In this document: positions 48,023-59,895 of the stretch, piece after piece
How positions within the stretch are numbered: the stretch's first letter is position 1
Layout: each line of letters opens with the position of its first letter
Translations under genes and position numbers: made by a program
Source: Epinephelus fuscoguttatus
Taxonomy: Eukaryota > Chordata > Actinopteri > Perciformes > Serranidae
Direction: 5' to 3'
Assembly: GCF_011397635.1 (NCBI RefSeq)
Contig: NC_064763.1
Span: forward strand, 24,441,437 to 24,505,436
DNA length: 64,000 bases
The notes under the pieces: generated by a model
Databases searched by the model: none
Told to the model about the DNA's origin: nothing
Seen by the model: only the letters and a program-made list of their open reading frames with translations

Positions 48023-49304
48023 TTGGTGCTATAATTTCACGTCACAAATTCCACGTACCAGGAACATCGATGCTCTTTTTAACATGTCTGTTGACGTGTT
48101 TGTGTTTCTAAGAGCAAGGAAGAAAGTACGACAAGGAGAAAGGGGAAGTGAAAACACAGAGATTAGCGTCTCCGCCTCGTCGCTCCTCCTCTCAGTCCAT
48201 CTGTCTTGGAGGGAGATGAAACCTTAATCTTGTTACGCAGGGAGGAGCTTTGGCAGGGAGCTCAGGGGTCAGAGTTAACACGAAGAGTGTTGTAGACCTT
48301 CTAAGCAAATTACTTTTATAGATAGTAAACACTAGCCTATGCACTTAATAATGTCTCAGTTAGTTATTATGGAAAACATAGCACAATATATCTATTTTTG
48401 TTGTTAAATTAAATCTTTATTTTTATATAGATGGATGGACTGTGACTTAAGATGTCATGAGATGTTGTATGTTTCTCACTTCCCGGTGTTATTCAACCCC
48501 TCTGTACTCAAATGACTTTGATCGTACACTTTTTTGCATGTGACATTTCTTCCTATCTTGTCTATGTGTTCTTCAAAATGGTATTTCTATTCATTTCTGA
48601 TACCCCTTTCAATTTTTAAAGTAAAAAATGAATCATAACTAACTCAAAGACGACACTGGCCACACATGCACAAACTGTAAATAAATGTTACATATATTTT
48701 TCAAACAGCGCCACTTTGTGATTATTTGCTCACGTTGTTTGATCATTTGCAAGCCAGCTGAGTGGGGAGTCAAGAAACATGGCTGCTTACATTGAAACTA
48801 TACGACTTAATTTAAGCAATGCATTGCATTTTCTTTCTCTCTTTTTTATATGTTTGTGCAGGATGTTTTTTTTCTCTGAACACCTTCAAAATGGCCTCTC
48901 ATTGTGGCCCATTGCTATCACCCACCTGCATTCACTTATTCCTCAGGATTCGACATCCCGACTATGCTTATAAAATGTTTTGCTTGACTCCGGTCCACCC
49001 TCATGCACCCTGATGAAGACCTTAGGGTTCGAACCGGTCGGTGTTGTAGTGTAAGCAGCCCTGTTTTATGAAAAAAGGCTTTTTAACTTAATTCAAGTGC
49101 ATTTGTTCCTGCTCCACACGAGTGTCTGAAGTTAATTTGTTCTTTTCTCCAGGTGCACCTGTGTTTGTTCTTGAGTCTCATATGATAAAGATCTGGAGCA
49201 CACTGCTACCATGTTCTCCAGATGAGTGGGGTTTGCAAAATTTGATTCACATACTCTTTGATAAATGACATTGCTCTTGAAAGCCACTAGATGTCGCTGT
49301 TTTC
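48023..49304. other. Spacer between the two small secreted-protein genes
   Basis: Convergent 3' ends of the two genes. It contains a repeat-like segment at about 48850-49080 with a hammerhead-like core (49010). No supported gene. Confidence 0.45.
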
Positions 49305-49310
49305 TTTATT
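49305..49310 (-). terminator. Polyadenylation signal of the transcobalamin-like gene
   Basis: AATAAA on the minus strand, 127 bp past the stop codon. Confidence 0.55.
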
Positions 49311-49436
49311 CTCTCACATCAGGCAGCAGCATTTACAACACTTGATGAGCCGAGGAGCAGCCAGCAATTAAAACAGAATAAATTCTCCTCCACATCTGAT
49401 CCTGAGGAGGTACTGCCAAACGCATCTGCTTGTTCG

Positions 49437-51241
49437 TCACTGTTGGGGCCAGGTGCTGAACCTAAGGATGATGTGCTCATTTGCTTTCGGTCTGTAGCAG
49501 CCAATTCCTGCGGAAAAGGAAAGGTTTAGAACAGAAACTCCACAGTTTAGTTCATACATGAACACAGATACTGAAAGGAATACAGTGTTCAGGTGTGCTG
49601 CTCAGCTCACATGGTGTACCTGCATTAATAGCAATTGGGAGATAATGTGAACCTGTACCTGTGGCATCCTAAAGGAGGGGTACACAATTGTGCAGAAATA
49701 AATTCTTGATGGGAGCAAGACATTGGTGTGACGATACCTGACAACAGATGGGACCATATTGTTGAATGAGTCCGCTCTTCTTCTATGTGTGCTAGGCATG
49801 GCGTATTACCGTGTAAGGTTCTCTTAGGGTACATTACACAAATGCCACCAGTGACACTTGCAATAGGTGCAAACAGTCACCTGCTAATCATATTCACATG
49901 TTCTGGTCCTGCCCAAAAGTTTTGGAATCAAATATTCAACACACTTGGGACAGTTTTTGGCGTGAACCTTGACCCTGATCCTCTTACGGCCCTGATTGGA
50001 GTCCCACCACCTACAGCACCGAACGTCCCATTGACAAAACGGCGTGTTTTGGCTTTCACAACTCTATTAGCTAGGCACCCTCAACTTGTTTAAGAACACA
50101 CAATAGCTGGCTTAAGGAGATCCTAAACCCCCTTGAACTTGAAAAGATTAGATTTTCCCTTGGAGACGCTGGTAAATCCTTCGACAAGACCTGGAAGCCC
50201 TTCATGGAGTTTTTGAGTAAGGCTACCATTCACTCAGATGGTAAGTAGATGAGAAAGATTTGTAAAAGAAAGAAATACATTCCTGAAATTCAGTTCAGAT
50301 TTTGGTTTTGGTGTGCCATCCCAAGACTTTCAGTTGCCCCATGCGGTCACCCCTATGGGAAGTATCTGTAGGCACCACTGCTCTGTACCCCCCAAAAAAC
50401 CAAAGCAGCGCACGTAAAGCACTACAAAATGATAAGTTGCACTGCCTGCTCATGAGTGGCAAAAATCTCACCCAATATATTAAAGACAGAGAGTGACTAA
50501 TATCACAGCAATGATAAAATTTTAGAATAATCACACCAGAGGACATCCTGAGGCACCAACGACAACTAATTCTCCTGTCTCATTACAGCTCATTAAGTCA
50601 GATATGTTGCACTGACACTCTGGGGAGGATACTCACCCACATCCAGCCTGTTGTACCCTCCTGAGGTTTCTGACAGGATCTCCCAGTAAGTCTGCTCGCG
50701 TTCGTTTCCAGCTACTCCATTCACACTCTCCAGCAACAGGCCAAACTCTGGGTCCACCTTCACTGTGAACCTGGCCATACACAGAGAGTCAGGACTATTT
50801 ATCTACAGCAGAAATGGGTCAACGCAAGCTTAAATATGTATGAGAAACAGCCCAGCCACCTTCAAGAATAAAGGGTGTTATGCAGAGGTATTAGAGGGGA
50901 TGTCATGGGCAGTCTTACTTGAAGTCCCGCTGTGTTGCCTGCAGTCTCCTCAGAGCACCCAGCAGCACACCTCCTTCGACCACAGAGCTGAAATGGGACT
51001 CAGGAGTCATGTTAGACAGGTCATTCTCCACAGACACTCTGATAGGAAGAGTCGCTGGACCTGCACACCATGTTGCATTCAGTTACAGTGACACTTTACA
51101 TGATGCACACACACAAAAGCGAGTCATTTGAAGTTTTTTGTATTCATATTTTCTCCAATATTCACCTTTGTCTGTGAGAGCTCCTCGTGTCAACATCAAA
51201 AGAAAGCCCGCAAAGAGGAGAGCAGCCAGTCTCAGTGCCAT
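49437..51241 (-). CDS. Secreted transcobalamin C-terminal-like (DUF4430) protein
   Basis: Exons on the minus strand: 51241-51166, 51060-50919, 50770-50637, 49507-49437 (TGA). Phases agree, giving 140 residues. Residues 1-20 are a signal peptide. The rest matches the C-terminal beta domain of transcobalamin and intrinsic factor (Pfam DUF4430). Key features are IRVSVENDLS, FTVKVDPEFGLLLESVNGVAG, the TYWEIL motif (residues 100-105) and GIGCYRPKANEHIILRFSTW near the C-terminus. The N-terminal alpha-barrel domain of full transcobalamins is absent. Teleosts have short transcobalamin-like genes, but I cannot assign a symbol safely. An upstream in-frame ATG at 51271 would add ten residues before the signal peptide; a TAAATA box at 51293-51288 favours the start used. 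Intron 3 holds an L1 fragment. Confidence 0.85.
49835..50240 (+). pseudogene. L1-type LINE ORF2 C-terminal fragment
   Basis: Reads CNRCKQSPANHIHMFWSCP, the CxxC...H...C motif near the end of L1/Tx1 ORF2. In another frame it continues ALIGVPPP and FTTLLARHP, typical of the same protein. Frameshifted and 5'-truncated. It lies in intron 3 of the transcobalamin-like gene, on the opposite strand. Confidence 0.7.
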
Positions 51242-51804
51242 CCTGTACAATCTTGTCCCCCAGATGCCCACTACTACTTCAGCTCAGTATTTAGAGTGTG
51301 CCGAACCCTCCTCTGTGAGCCCTCTCCAGTCCTATAGTATCTTTACTCCTGCAGTCACTTTGCAAAAACATCTTTGTGGAGTTAAATACTCACAGTGACA
51401 GCCAGAACACCAACGAGTGTTTGCTCTCATTTATTTGGTTAATGATCTACCTTATGGTTGTGTTCTCTCACAGCATATGAATAAAAATGACTGGTCATTT
51501 TTAGATCATTTATGTATGCAAACTTATTCTACAGAGAGTGTAAGAAAGGTCATCTCTCCTTCCTCGAGGAAAATATTACATTATGCAATCAGGATTTGGC
51601 CTTTTAGGTAGAAGTAGATTTAAATAGCACCCTGTGTGTCCCTATAGCAGTCCTATCAGTCAAGACTGAAAGTGGCCGTGCAACACATTTACTGGAAACT
51701 AAAAACAAAGCATCCATCTTTATTTTGGATACCGACATGTCTTCAAGTTATAGGAAAAATTAGACCAAGATATGTTGCAACACAGTGCAAACCTGTAATG
51801 ATTT

Positions 51805-51880
51805 ACAGGTGAACGCAATGGCCGATCCTCCTATAGGCATTACAGGCAGCCGCCTATAGGGCACCACCCAGTGTATGTGT
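51805..51880. repeat. Repeat fragment upstream of the transcobalamin-like gene
   Basis: CAATGGCCGATCCTCCTATA, then GGCATTACAGGCAGCCGCCT, resembles a hAT-type fish repeat. Its partner end may be near 53860 (CCTATAGGTCCGG), but that is uncertain. Confidence 0.35.
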
Positions 51881-52776
51881 ATGTGGACGGAATTAAAGTA
51901 AGAGAAAAAGAACAGGCAAAAACCATCCAGGGCTCAGTAAAAAAAAAAAGGAAGAAGACTAAATTTGTACATACTATTCCTTTGTTATGTATTAATATAT
52001 ATATGTTAGCTATGTTATGTATTTGTGATGTGTTGTCATTAGGGAGTGTTCTTTACTTATGAGGGAGGGGGTGGTGCAAAAATAAAAAAATAAAATAATT
52101 TTTTCGAGCACTGAGGAGGGACTAACGTTTTTTATTGTGGCTTAGGAGATGAGCATATAAACTTAAATGGTTGCATTTTGTATTTATATTAATCTATTTT
52201 ATTTTACCACCGATTTTTAAAGAGAAGGTGATTTTGAAGGCATGTTTTTGTTCTTTTAAAAATCGGCAAATTTACACCATTTATCATTGCCAGAAACTGT
52301 AAAAACAGAAATTATCACTGAATTTTCAAATTTCCTTTGTTTGAAGAGAGATATTCGCATAGCTAACTGTCTTGGATGCAGCCAGGTGTGTCGGAAAGTA
52401 TCGCTGAAATCTTTGAGACCTTTGACAAATTACCAGGAGGACCAAAACATTAGTGTTACTAAGAAATTGTGAAGCTGAGCAAGAGCAGGGTGCAGGATTT
52501 TCTCTTCAAAGATTTTAAAATTTCCAACAGTCTTTGGACACATCATGTGCGAAGAAAACTTCCAATAGAAAAAAATCCAATTTTAGCTCAAAAAAGAGCT
52601 CGGTCTCACTCCAAAGTCGTCAGAATCCAACAAACCTCCACTTTCACCCGGGAAACAGTTGCTCACGTCCCATAAGATTCTAAGGCCAAACGCTGGTCTT
52701 TTTCCCTAAATCCAACCACGTTCGTTTATTGTTGATGGAAAAAGAAATCATCAATTTGCGGTGTTGTACCAACATG

Positions 52777-53342
52777 AGCCCCTTTTTAGCATTGGCAGTA
52801 TAAAAACAAAATCGGGGAGTGCAGCAAAATTCCGCCTACCTACTTTTGTTCATACAGAATTCACCTTTGTCAGGGAAATGGGGGGCGTGAGCAAGTAACA
52901 AAATGTGTAGCTCAGCGTGTGACGTAAACAGTGACGTGGGAAGGAAGCCGCGGCTGGTCAGTCCTTCGGCGATTCTCTTGTAAGTCGGCCCGTCCTTCAC
53001 CATTCCCATCATTTGACGGTTAATGGCCTCTTCATTTGCGAGGGCAAAGAGGGCGCACAATTCCTTGTCTGCCCAGTTGCTCATCTTTACAGTGTCTGTC
53101 AGGCACATTCCTGCTATCAGCTGTTTCCTGTTAGTCCACCACCAGTGGGTCACACGTGCAGCGTCATCAACAGCTCCTTCCGTGGCGGAAGGGCGCCTTG
53201 TTCTTTTTAAACCAAAAAGGTTCCGCCAATATGTCTCCACCTCGGATCAACTCGGCAATCTGGCTCTGTGTGTCTAAACACTCACAGCTTACCGGCAAAA
53301 CGACCCAACATTCGCCGAAAATCTGGCAGTGTAAAAGGGGCT
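52777..53342 (-). mobile_element. Harbinger-type element with Myb-like ORF remnant
   Basis: The ends AGCCCCTTTT / AAAAGGGGCT are inverted. A minus-strand reading frame inside encodes MSNWADKELCALFALANEEA, then TYKRIAEGL, resembling the Myb/SANT-like DNA-binding protein of Harbinger transposons. It is only about 134 codons long. The surrounding repeat has an uninterrupted relative near 62575-62725, showing the insertion site. Confidence 0.65.
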
Positions 53343-53399
53343 ATAGTGTGTTTATTTCGAAAGAGACTGTAAACGTTAAATTTCCTGAGAAAACAGAAG

Positions 53400-56311
53400 T
53401 GTATCTTGAAAGCAGACAATGCATGTAACAGGCAGAACTTGACATAGCGACAACAACCAACGCACCCAGGGTACCTTGCATGTTGTATGCGGATGTGGAA
53501 AGTCCATACCCAAATGTAATTTATGTCGCGAGGTCGGAGTGAGAATGTGTTGCATTTTAAGTTTTGTCAAAAATAGACCATTTGCACCAACCAGCATGCA
53601 CAACAAGGTTGAAAAAACAAGGTTTCTTTGAGCTCCAGGATTTCGTCTTCTACTTTTAGCTTTCAAACATCAGAGGGTAAGTTATAAAAATCTAATAACT
53701 AATTTATGATAGGTCATGCATTTTTCGCCACTCACCCATGGACGCTCAAGGAAAAATATTTGTACCTTGCAGCCACCCGGCTCTTCTGACAAGTAGAGAA
53801 CAGTCCCTTAGCCCTTGTTCTTGTTTGTTTGATTTTTCTGTCTTTATTGGGGGAGGGGAGCCTATAGGTCCGGTCTGGGCCTGGGCATACAGTCTCCAAT
53901 CTTTGCCATCAGTGTGATGGATTCAGGTTTACATGTGTTACACTGTCTTTGTCCAACAGTGTGCTCCTGGCTGATAATAAAACTATAGAGGAGGCACATC
54001 AAAGAGAGGCAGAGACAGAGAGATGGGTTGCTGTGCTGAAATCGCTCATGTGGCGACTGGAGAGCTCGTTTTAATTTGGTCTGATTAAGAGCCAGGTGCG
54101 ATTGGCTAAAAATGGTTTTGATTTCCTCTCAGGGGTGATGTAAGGCATGTAGGGCCCGCTTGAACGCGAGTAACCCCGGCTGTTTTACCGAAAATAACCC
54201 GGGCACTGCAGCATCAGCACCAGGCAGCTGCGCAGGTGCGGCCTTTAAAGAGACAGCGGGGCCTCAAATCTCACCAAAACCTTCCTCATGTTTACACAGA
54301 CTGTCAACAGCATGTACACACACAGCGATGGAGCCGAATTGATCTTATGTATCAGTATTTTGTGGCCACATGACACATAAAAAAAAAATCTTATGCATAT
54401 GCACAGCGGAGCTTCATCCTAATTTCAATGTGTTATTCCCATTCCTCTCATTTCCCCAGAGACAACAGCCTGAAGTAGCCCCAGAATAGAAAATGGAATA
54501 CTTAAAAGGTTTAAATTGGCATCTGAGGGCTAATTTAATGAAGTAGGCTGTGGCGGTCTGTCTGAACTGAATATATTTAATTAACTGTGAATTAATTCCA
54601 ACTTTTAGGTCAGTGCTCTGCCATTAAATCACCGTAACAGCCTCAAAATGTCTTTACAGGGGCTTAAAATGTGTTTATGATCAACTACTGCAACAGTGCT
54701 TTCACAGAATCTGATTTATCTGAGGCTTATTTCGTTATAAAACACGAGGTCAGGGTGAGGATTAGGAGGAAACAATCAAAACCAAAACAATATCTTTTTT
54801 TGCCCTCCAGTAGCATCCTGCCAGCAACGCCCTGTATCCCAGACCGGCGTGCCGCGTGCGTAGACCACACAGACGCACTAACCGGTAAGAGGATAACGGT
54901 GGCTGCTGCTACATCGAGCTGCTGCTGATGATGCTGATGCTGCTGCTGAAGCATCTGCAGCGCTGTTTGGCTGCTTTTTGTTTCATTCCAGATGTCAGAC
55001 ACTGAAGATTGTCATCATCAACACCAGCGTCGAGGATGTGTGTGAGTATTTCGATGCGACTTCAGAGCGGATGGATTCAATGCAAGGAATAATCCTACCG
55101 AGGAACAACATGACAGGCATCCTGCTCCCCTGACGATTCTTTCTGGGATGCAGTCATAGTTTGAGGCCGGACATGATTTTAATCTCAGGAGTTACTGTAG
55201 TGGATGCGGGATGGTGTGCGCCGCACCCCGAGAAGAAATATTGATAAGGAGAACTCAGATCTGTCCTTTGATGCCTCTCATCCGATCCGGATTTTTCCTG
55301 GACTGTGGCGCACAGTGAGCATCTCTTGCTTTTTTTTCTGTGGGACTGTTTGGGGACCTTCTGATGTGGAGGGATTGTGCTGTTTTGTCTGAAGGGATCA
55401 TCTGAGCACTGTTGCTCTCACCCCGAGAGGAGAACCAGGGCTGAGCTGCTCACCTGGTCGTTTCAACACACAATACTAAGTATGTGCAATGCGTGCGTGC
55501 GTGCGTGTGTGCGTGTGCATGTGCAATGCAACACACAGAATAGGGACTGACTAGTATGTGTCCTCAGAACCATTTATGACTCATCTATACCTTCAAAAAA
55601 GTCACCTCTCCCCTCTGCTGTCATTTTCCAGCCTTAATAGTGTCTCATGTTTTCATTCCCATCAGTTTGTTGTTAACAGGTGCTTTTTGAAGAGCTGGCA
55701 GCATCCCTCATCACTGACAAGTCACTGCAGAGCACAGAGTCACACCACACCACTGCAAAGCTATATAGATACATTAAAAAACCATATATCTGAGACTTTT
55801 AATATGGCCGTGTGTGCTCACATGTCCTTGCTTTGGATGCCGCACATGACGGAACGTGGAGGCCTTCAATCTGACTGAGAGGCCATTAAAGCCTGTCAGT
55901 GTTTTACTGGGCTTATATGCAGGCTGGTAATGGAAATTCACTAATGGCAGGATGATCAATAGAAGCCATGGCCAATTTCCTTCACTGGCCCTCTTCACAG
56001 GAGGAGATTATTATATACAGTAGGTCATGGATAGTAGGCAGTAGCTGGAGAGTACTACAAGGCTTGCATGGCATTGCATGGCAGCAATGGATGTTTGTAT
56101 ACAGTGATTATGTGTTCAAACATGGCATGAGTTTGAATTTTAGTCTTCATTTTAGGTTTGCTTTGCTCTGTATCTCTGTGGAGAGAGGTGGATGTGTTGT
56201 TTGCCATTATTTACCACAGAAACTTTGATTCTGACATGAACAGTGTCACAAAATGCTCTTTTGATGGGGTTACACATGCCTGAATCACAACTCTATGGGA
56301 GATGACTGGGT
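53400..56311. other. Spacer upstream of ABCG4
   Basis: Non-coding. Holds the GC-richer candidate promoter at 54.8-55.5 kb. 54500-54720 and 55870-56000 look unique and could be regulatory, but no test is possible here. Confidence 0.4.
54830..55460 (+). promoter_or_regulatory. Candidate ABCG4 promoter and non-coding first exon
   Basis: A GC-richer island about 4.5 kb upstream of the ABCG4 coding exon. It contains CTG-type triplets (54900-54950) and a good GTGAGT donor at 55042. Since the coding exon starts with a splice acceptor, an upstream non-coding exon is required; this is the best place for it. No direct proof. Confidence 0.35.
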
Positions 56312-56474
56312 GTAAATATCAGAGGTGTGGACTCGAGTCACATGACTTGGACTCAATCAGGCTTGAGTCATAAATTTGATGACTTTAGACTCAAATTAAC
56401 AGAATCAAAAAGACTTGTAACTTACGGAGGTCGTTTTGTCTCATTATTATTTGTGTGACCGGATCGACAGTCCA

Positions 56475-57425
56475 TGTGTTAATGTGTAATCTGTAAATAT
56501 AAAACACCTTCTACAGATACAAAAAAGATTTGTGAGCTCAAAAAAACATTTTGCAAATGTACAACAGATGTGCAAATATACAAACAAATTAAAAAAAAAA
56601 AAAAAAAAAAAAAGACGTTTACATGCACAGTTAAGTCAAGCTTCGGTTATAGTTGGCCATTTAAATGGACCACTGTCATTGTCTCAGTGTACAAGCTTGG
56701 GAGGAGAATTGATTGTACGTCCGACTTCCCTACAATAGGTGGTGATATGCCTCCTTTCAGCTTGTGAGTATCAGACTCTTTTCCATTTGACCCATTATGT
56801 CACAGACCAAACATCGACAAACAAGTTAGCTATGATTAGCTGGTGGCAAACTGTTACCATGGTGGAGAACTCTACAGCTTTGTACATTTCGTCCATCCAA
56901 AAAATGCAAGGTTCTGGGTGTAGATTTCAGCATGTTGTTACTGGCTTCTTCTTCTGTTACACATTTTATGCTATTAAACATCCGAGTCAAAGCTAGGGAC
57001 GGAAACTGTGGAGCATATGCAGAGGGCCTCAGCCAGTTTGGGTCCGATTGACTGTTTACATGCAGGAGGAGTTCAACTCAAAATCACATTATGTGGGTGT
57101 GTTAGTCTGACTGTGAGAGATTTGATTTAGTCCGATTTCAGTTGGACTAATATGTTTACATGTATTTTAAGTCCAGTTTTAGTCGGACCAACACAATAAA
57201 TCGATTTTCTTTAATGTCATGTAAACGTACTGACAATGTGTAAAATGAAAATCCACAAGCAAAAAGTTGTAAACTGTAAGAAGATTTCCACAAAAGCTTT
57301 TCATTTATTTCTAAATTAAATATATTCACAAATATTTTTTATTTGTGAAATTTATTTGCAGATCCATTTTATGTATCTAAGATGTGCAAAAGGTGTTTTA
57401 TATTTACAGATTACACATTAACACA
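56475..57425. mobile_element. Inverted-repeat element nested in the hAT element
   Basis: The 36-base ends 56475-56510 and 57390-57425 are perfect reverse complements (starting TGTGTTAATGTGTAATCTG). The element contains a 23-base A run and a further inverted-repeat element. Family not identified. Confidence 0.65.
56615..57228. mobile_element. MITE with ACGTTTACATG ends
   Basis: ACGTTTACATG at 56615-56625 and its exact complement at 57218-57228 bound a 614-bp non-coding segment. It sits inside the inverted-repeat element 56475-57425. Confidence 0.5.
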
Positions 57426-57429
57426 GACA

Positions 57430-58144
57430 CTGTGTCTCAAATCACATATTTCTGTCAGTATACTTCCATTTAGTATACTATGTGCCCTATGTACTTATTG
57501 GCGTAGTGCGTGAACCGGAAATGACGGCCACAAATTAGCTAGTTAGCAAACTAGCATTAGCATTCACATTATTGTTCACGGTACCAAATCATTACAGACT
57601 GCTAAATTAACCCAATAAGCATACTGCTGGTTCCACACTCAACTTCTTGACTGTTTTGAGTGCACCATAGGGTACTCATAGTGTGCTGCACTTTTCCATA
57701 CTTCTCAGTGTGAACGCACTTCATCTTCATCTTCTAACCGCTTCATCCTCTTGAGGGTTGCGGGGGGGGTTGGAGCCTATCCCAGCTGACATCGGGCGAG
57801 AGGCATGGTACACCCTGGACAGGTCGCCAGACTATCGCAGGGCTGACACAAACAACCATTCACACTCACATTCACACCTACGGACAATTTAGAGTTATCA
57901 ATTAACCTAGTCCCCAATCTGCATGTCTTTGGACTGTGGGAGGAGAGAACCGGAGAGAACCCACGCTGACACGAGGAGAACATGCAAACTCCGCACAGAA
58001 GGGCTCCCACGCCCGGGATTGAACCGGCAACCCTCTTGCTGTGAGGCGACAGTGCTAACCACCACACCACCGTGTCGCCCGTGAACGCACTTATGCACTC
58101 AAAATATTATGTGTAAGTACAGAAGTACGCAATATGAGACACAG
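57430..58144. mobile_element. MITE with CTGTGTCTCA ends, split by a SINE
   Basis: CTGTGTCTCA at the left end and TGAGACACAG at the right end are inverted copies, and the next bases are partly complementary. The target duplication is unclear. A SINE interrupts it at 57722-58080. Confidence 0.5.
57722..58080 (-). mobile_element. tRNA-derived SINE with 12-bp target duplication
   Basis: On the minus strand it starts GGGCGACACGGTGGTGTGG, with a tRNA-like box A (GTGGTTAGCACTG) and box B (GGTTCAATCC). A long conserved body follows (CATGTTCTCC, then TGGGATAGGCTCCA). GTGAACGCACTT is repeated exactly at 57710-57721 and 58081-58092. This is a widely dispersed fish SINE type. Confidence 0.85.
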
Positions 58145-59666
58145 CAACAGATTGTTGATCTGTTAAAACGAACACTATTGAGACAAATCGACCTCCATAC
58201 AACTCGACTTGGATTTTAACACCAATGACTCATCACCTCACTTGGACTTGAGCCTTGTGACCTGGAAATACTTAATACTTTACCCAAATCCAAAGTTTAA
58301 AATGTAGGTAATTAAAAATTGCATCAAAAATCAATTCATTTCCCCTCATGTCCTGAATCAGCTAGCATTATTGCTATTAGCATACGTTAGCTTAAAAGCT
58401 AAGGAAGTTGTTAACAAATTTGTTTTAACAAATAAATGCATGTTTTACAATGTATTCATGATTTTTTTAAATTTAATAATGGCATTACTTTTGGTGAATA
58501 GCACATTATGACTTGTTTTGGACTCAAAAATCAAAGTTTAGGACTTGGGACTTGACTCGAGATGCGGAACTTAGCTGCTTGTGACTCGCACGTCTGGTAA
58601 ATATGTCACTAGCTGAGCAAAGAGAAGCCTCAGTAATTAATTTCTGACCCAAACAGACATTTTTTATGTGTATATATCTGTTTGTCACCATGACCTTTTT
58701 TTATTCGCTCCAAAATATGTTCAAAGCAATCTTAAAGTTATTCATAAATAGGCATAAATAGACAACAGTTTTCTAACTATTTGGACAGAATCAGGTGCTT
58801 TTGTATATTAGCTGTGTCCTTTTTAATCATTCCTAAGACTGCTACCCTCAATTACTTCACAATAAAACATATCCCATTAGTTTCTCAGCATTTAAACATG
58901 ACCATCCATAAACTTTGAACTAATAATTACATGGCTCTTTATTTACAGGCACTAATCTAAAGAAGGCCACCGTATGAGACAAAAAACAGATTTATGTAAA
59001 TCATGCACATTTACTGTAGTCCTCTTTGCCCAATTCATATTTGATGTGTTTGATAAATAACTACAGACTTTTACCGGATTCATGTAATAATAATGTGCTC
59101 AGATGATGTCACATGTCCTGACATCATCAGCTTGTTGATATAAGGGTAATGATTTTACTTTCAGATTATCGGAAAGCTAATGGATCAGCAGCCACTGCAT
59201 ACTTTAAAACACACTTCAGACAGGCCGCCTTGTCTAGAAGCAAATTTATGTGAATCAGCAGTATAAGCGTGCTGCAGGACTGAAACCAGATCCCGACTCC
59301 TCACACTCAATCTCATTCCCCTCAACCAGCCAGTCCATAAAATAAAGCTTAATCAGATCATACCCAGCACCTAGTTTTAACATGATGTGTGGAATGATCC
59401 TAAAATCATTCCTAAAGCAAACCTTTGTGCCAACACGCCTGCTGAGGTAACAGCTTTCTATCAGTCAGTCAACAAACTGAGAAAACAAAACCAGTGAAAG
59501 GTTTGTCTTAATGCCCAATTATTTACCTTTTCTGGTAAAAACGAATCTGATGTTCTGTATGAAAATGTAGGGATATGAAGGTGCTTCATTGAAGCAGGTG
59601 AGTGGAGTTAAGCTTGAAATTAGTTGTAAACACTGGCATGTCTGTCTTCCTTTGCAGCCTTTCAGC

Positions 59667-59895
59667 ATGGCTGAGAGGACACTGGATCCGGGCTCGGTCA
59701 GCATCCCCATGGAGGAGACCAAACTCCACAGCGGAGCACCCCCAGAGGCGCCACTCCTCACCCACTTGAAGAAGGTGGAGAACCACATCACTGAGGCTCA
59801 GCGCTTCTCCCACCTCCCACGTCGCTCCGCTGTGGACCTGGAGTTCAATGAGCTGTCGTACACCATCCGCGAGGGTCCCTGGTGGAGGAGGAGAG
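59667..59895 (+). CDS. abcg4: ABCG4, first coding exon, partial gene
   Basis: Half-size ABC transporter of the G family, implicated in sterol export from brain cells (family knowledge). The exon begins after a TTTGCAG acceptor at 59657, so a non-coding exon lies upstream, and ends at a GTACTG donor. It encodes 76 residues plus one base. The stretch HLKKVENHITEAQRFSHLP, then RRSAVDLEFNELSYTIREGPWW, matches the conserved N-terminus of ABCG4 ahead of the Walker A exon. ABCG1 is the closest alternative, but the sequence and the HINFP linkage favour ABCG4. No further coding exon is seen before the window ends, so the next intron exceeds 4.1 kb. Confidence 0.9.

Larger units (their letters stand above)
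56320..58596. mobile_element. hAT-type element with perfect 8-bp target duplication
   Basis: It begins CAGAGGTGTGGACTCGAGTC and ends with the partial inverse (rc CAGACGTGCGAGTCACA). GTAAATAT is present directly on both sides (56312-56319, 58597-58604). It has no coding capacity of its own and holds several younger insertions listed separately. Confidence 0.75.

Noticed and set aside
49602-49834. Alternative last exon of the transcobalamin-like gene
   Set aside because: Phase fits, but the translated sequence does not match the domain; 49507-49437 gives the expected GCYRPKANEHIILRFSTW ending.
49785-50093. Complete gene for a 102-residue protein
   Set aside because: It is a frame of a dead L1 ORF2 end; the CxxC...H...C motif lies in a different frame, showing frameshifts.
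55558-55878. 106-codon plus-strand frame upstream of ABCG4
   Set aside because: No homology signal, biased to low-complexity Ser/His, and no splice context.
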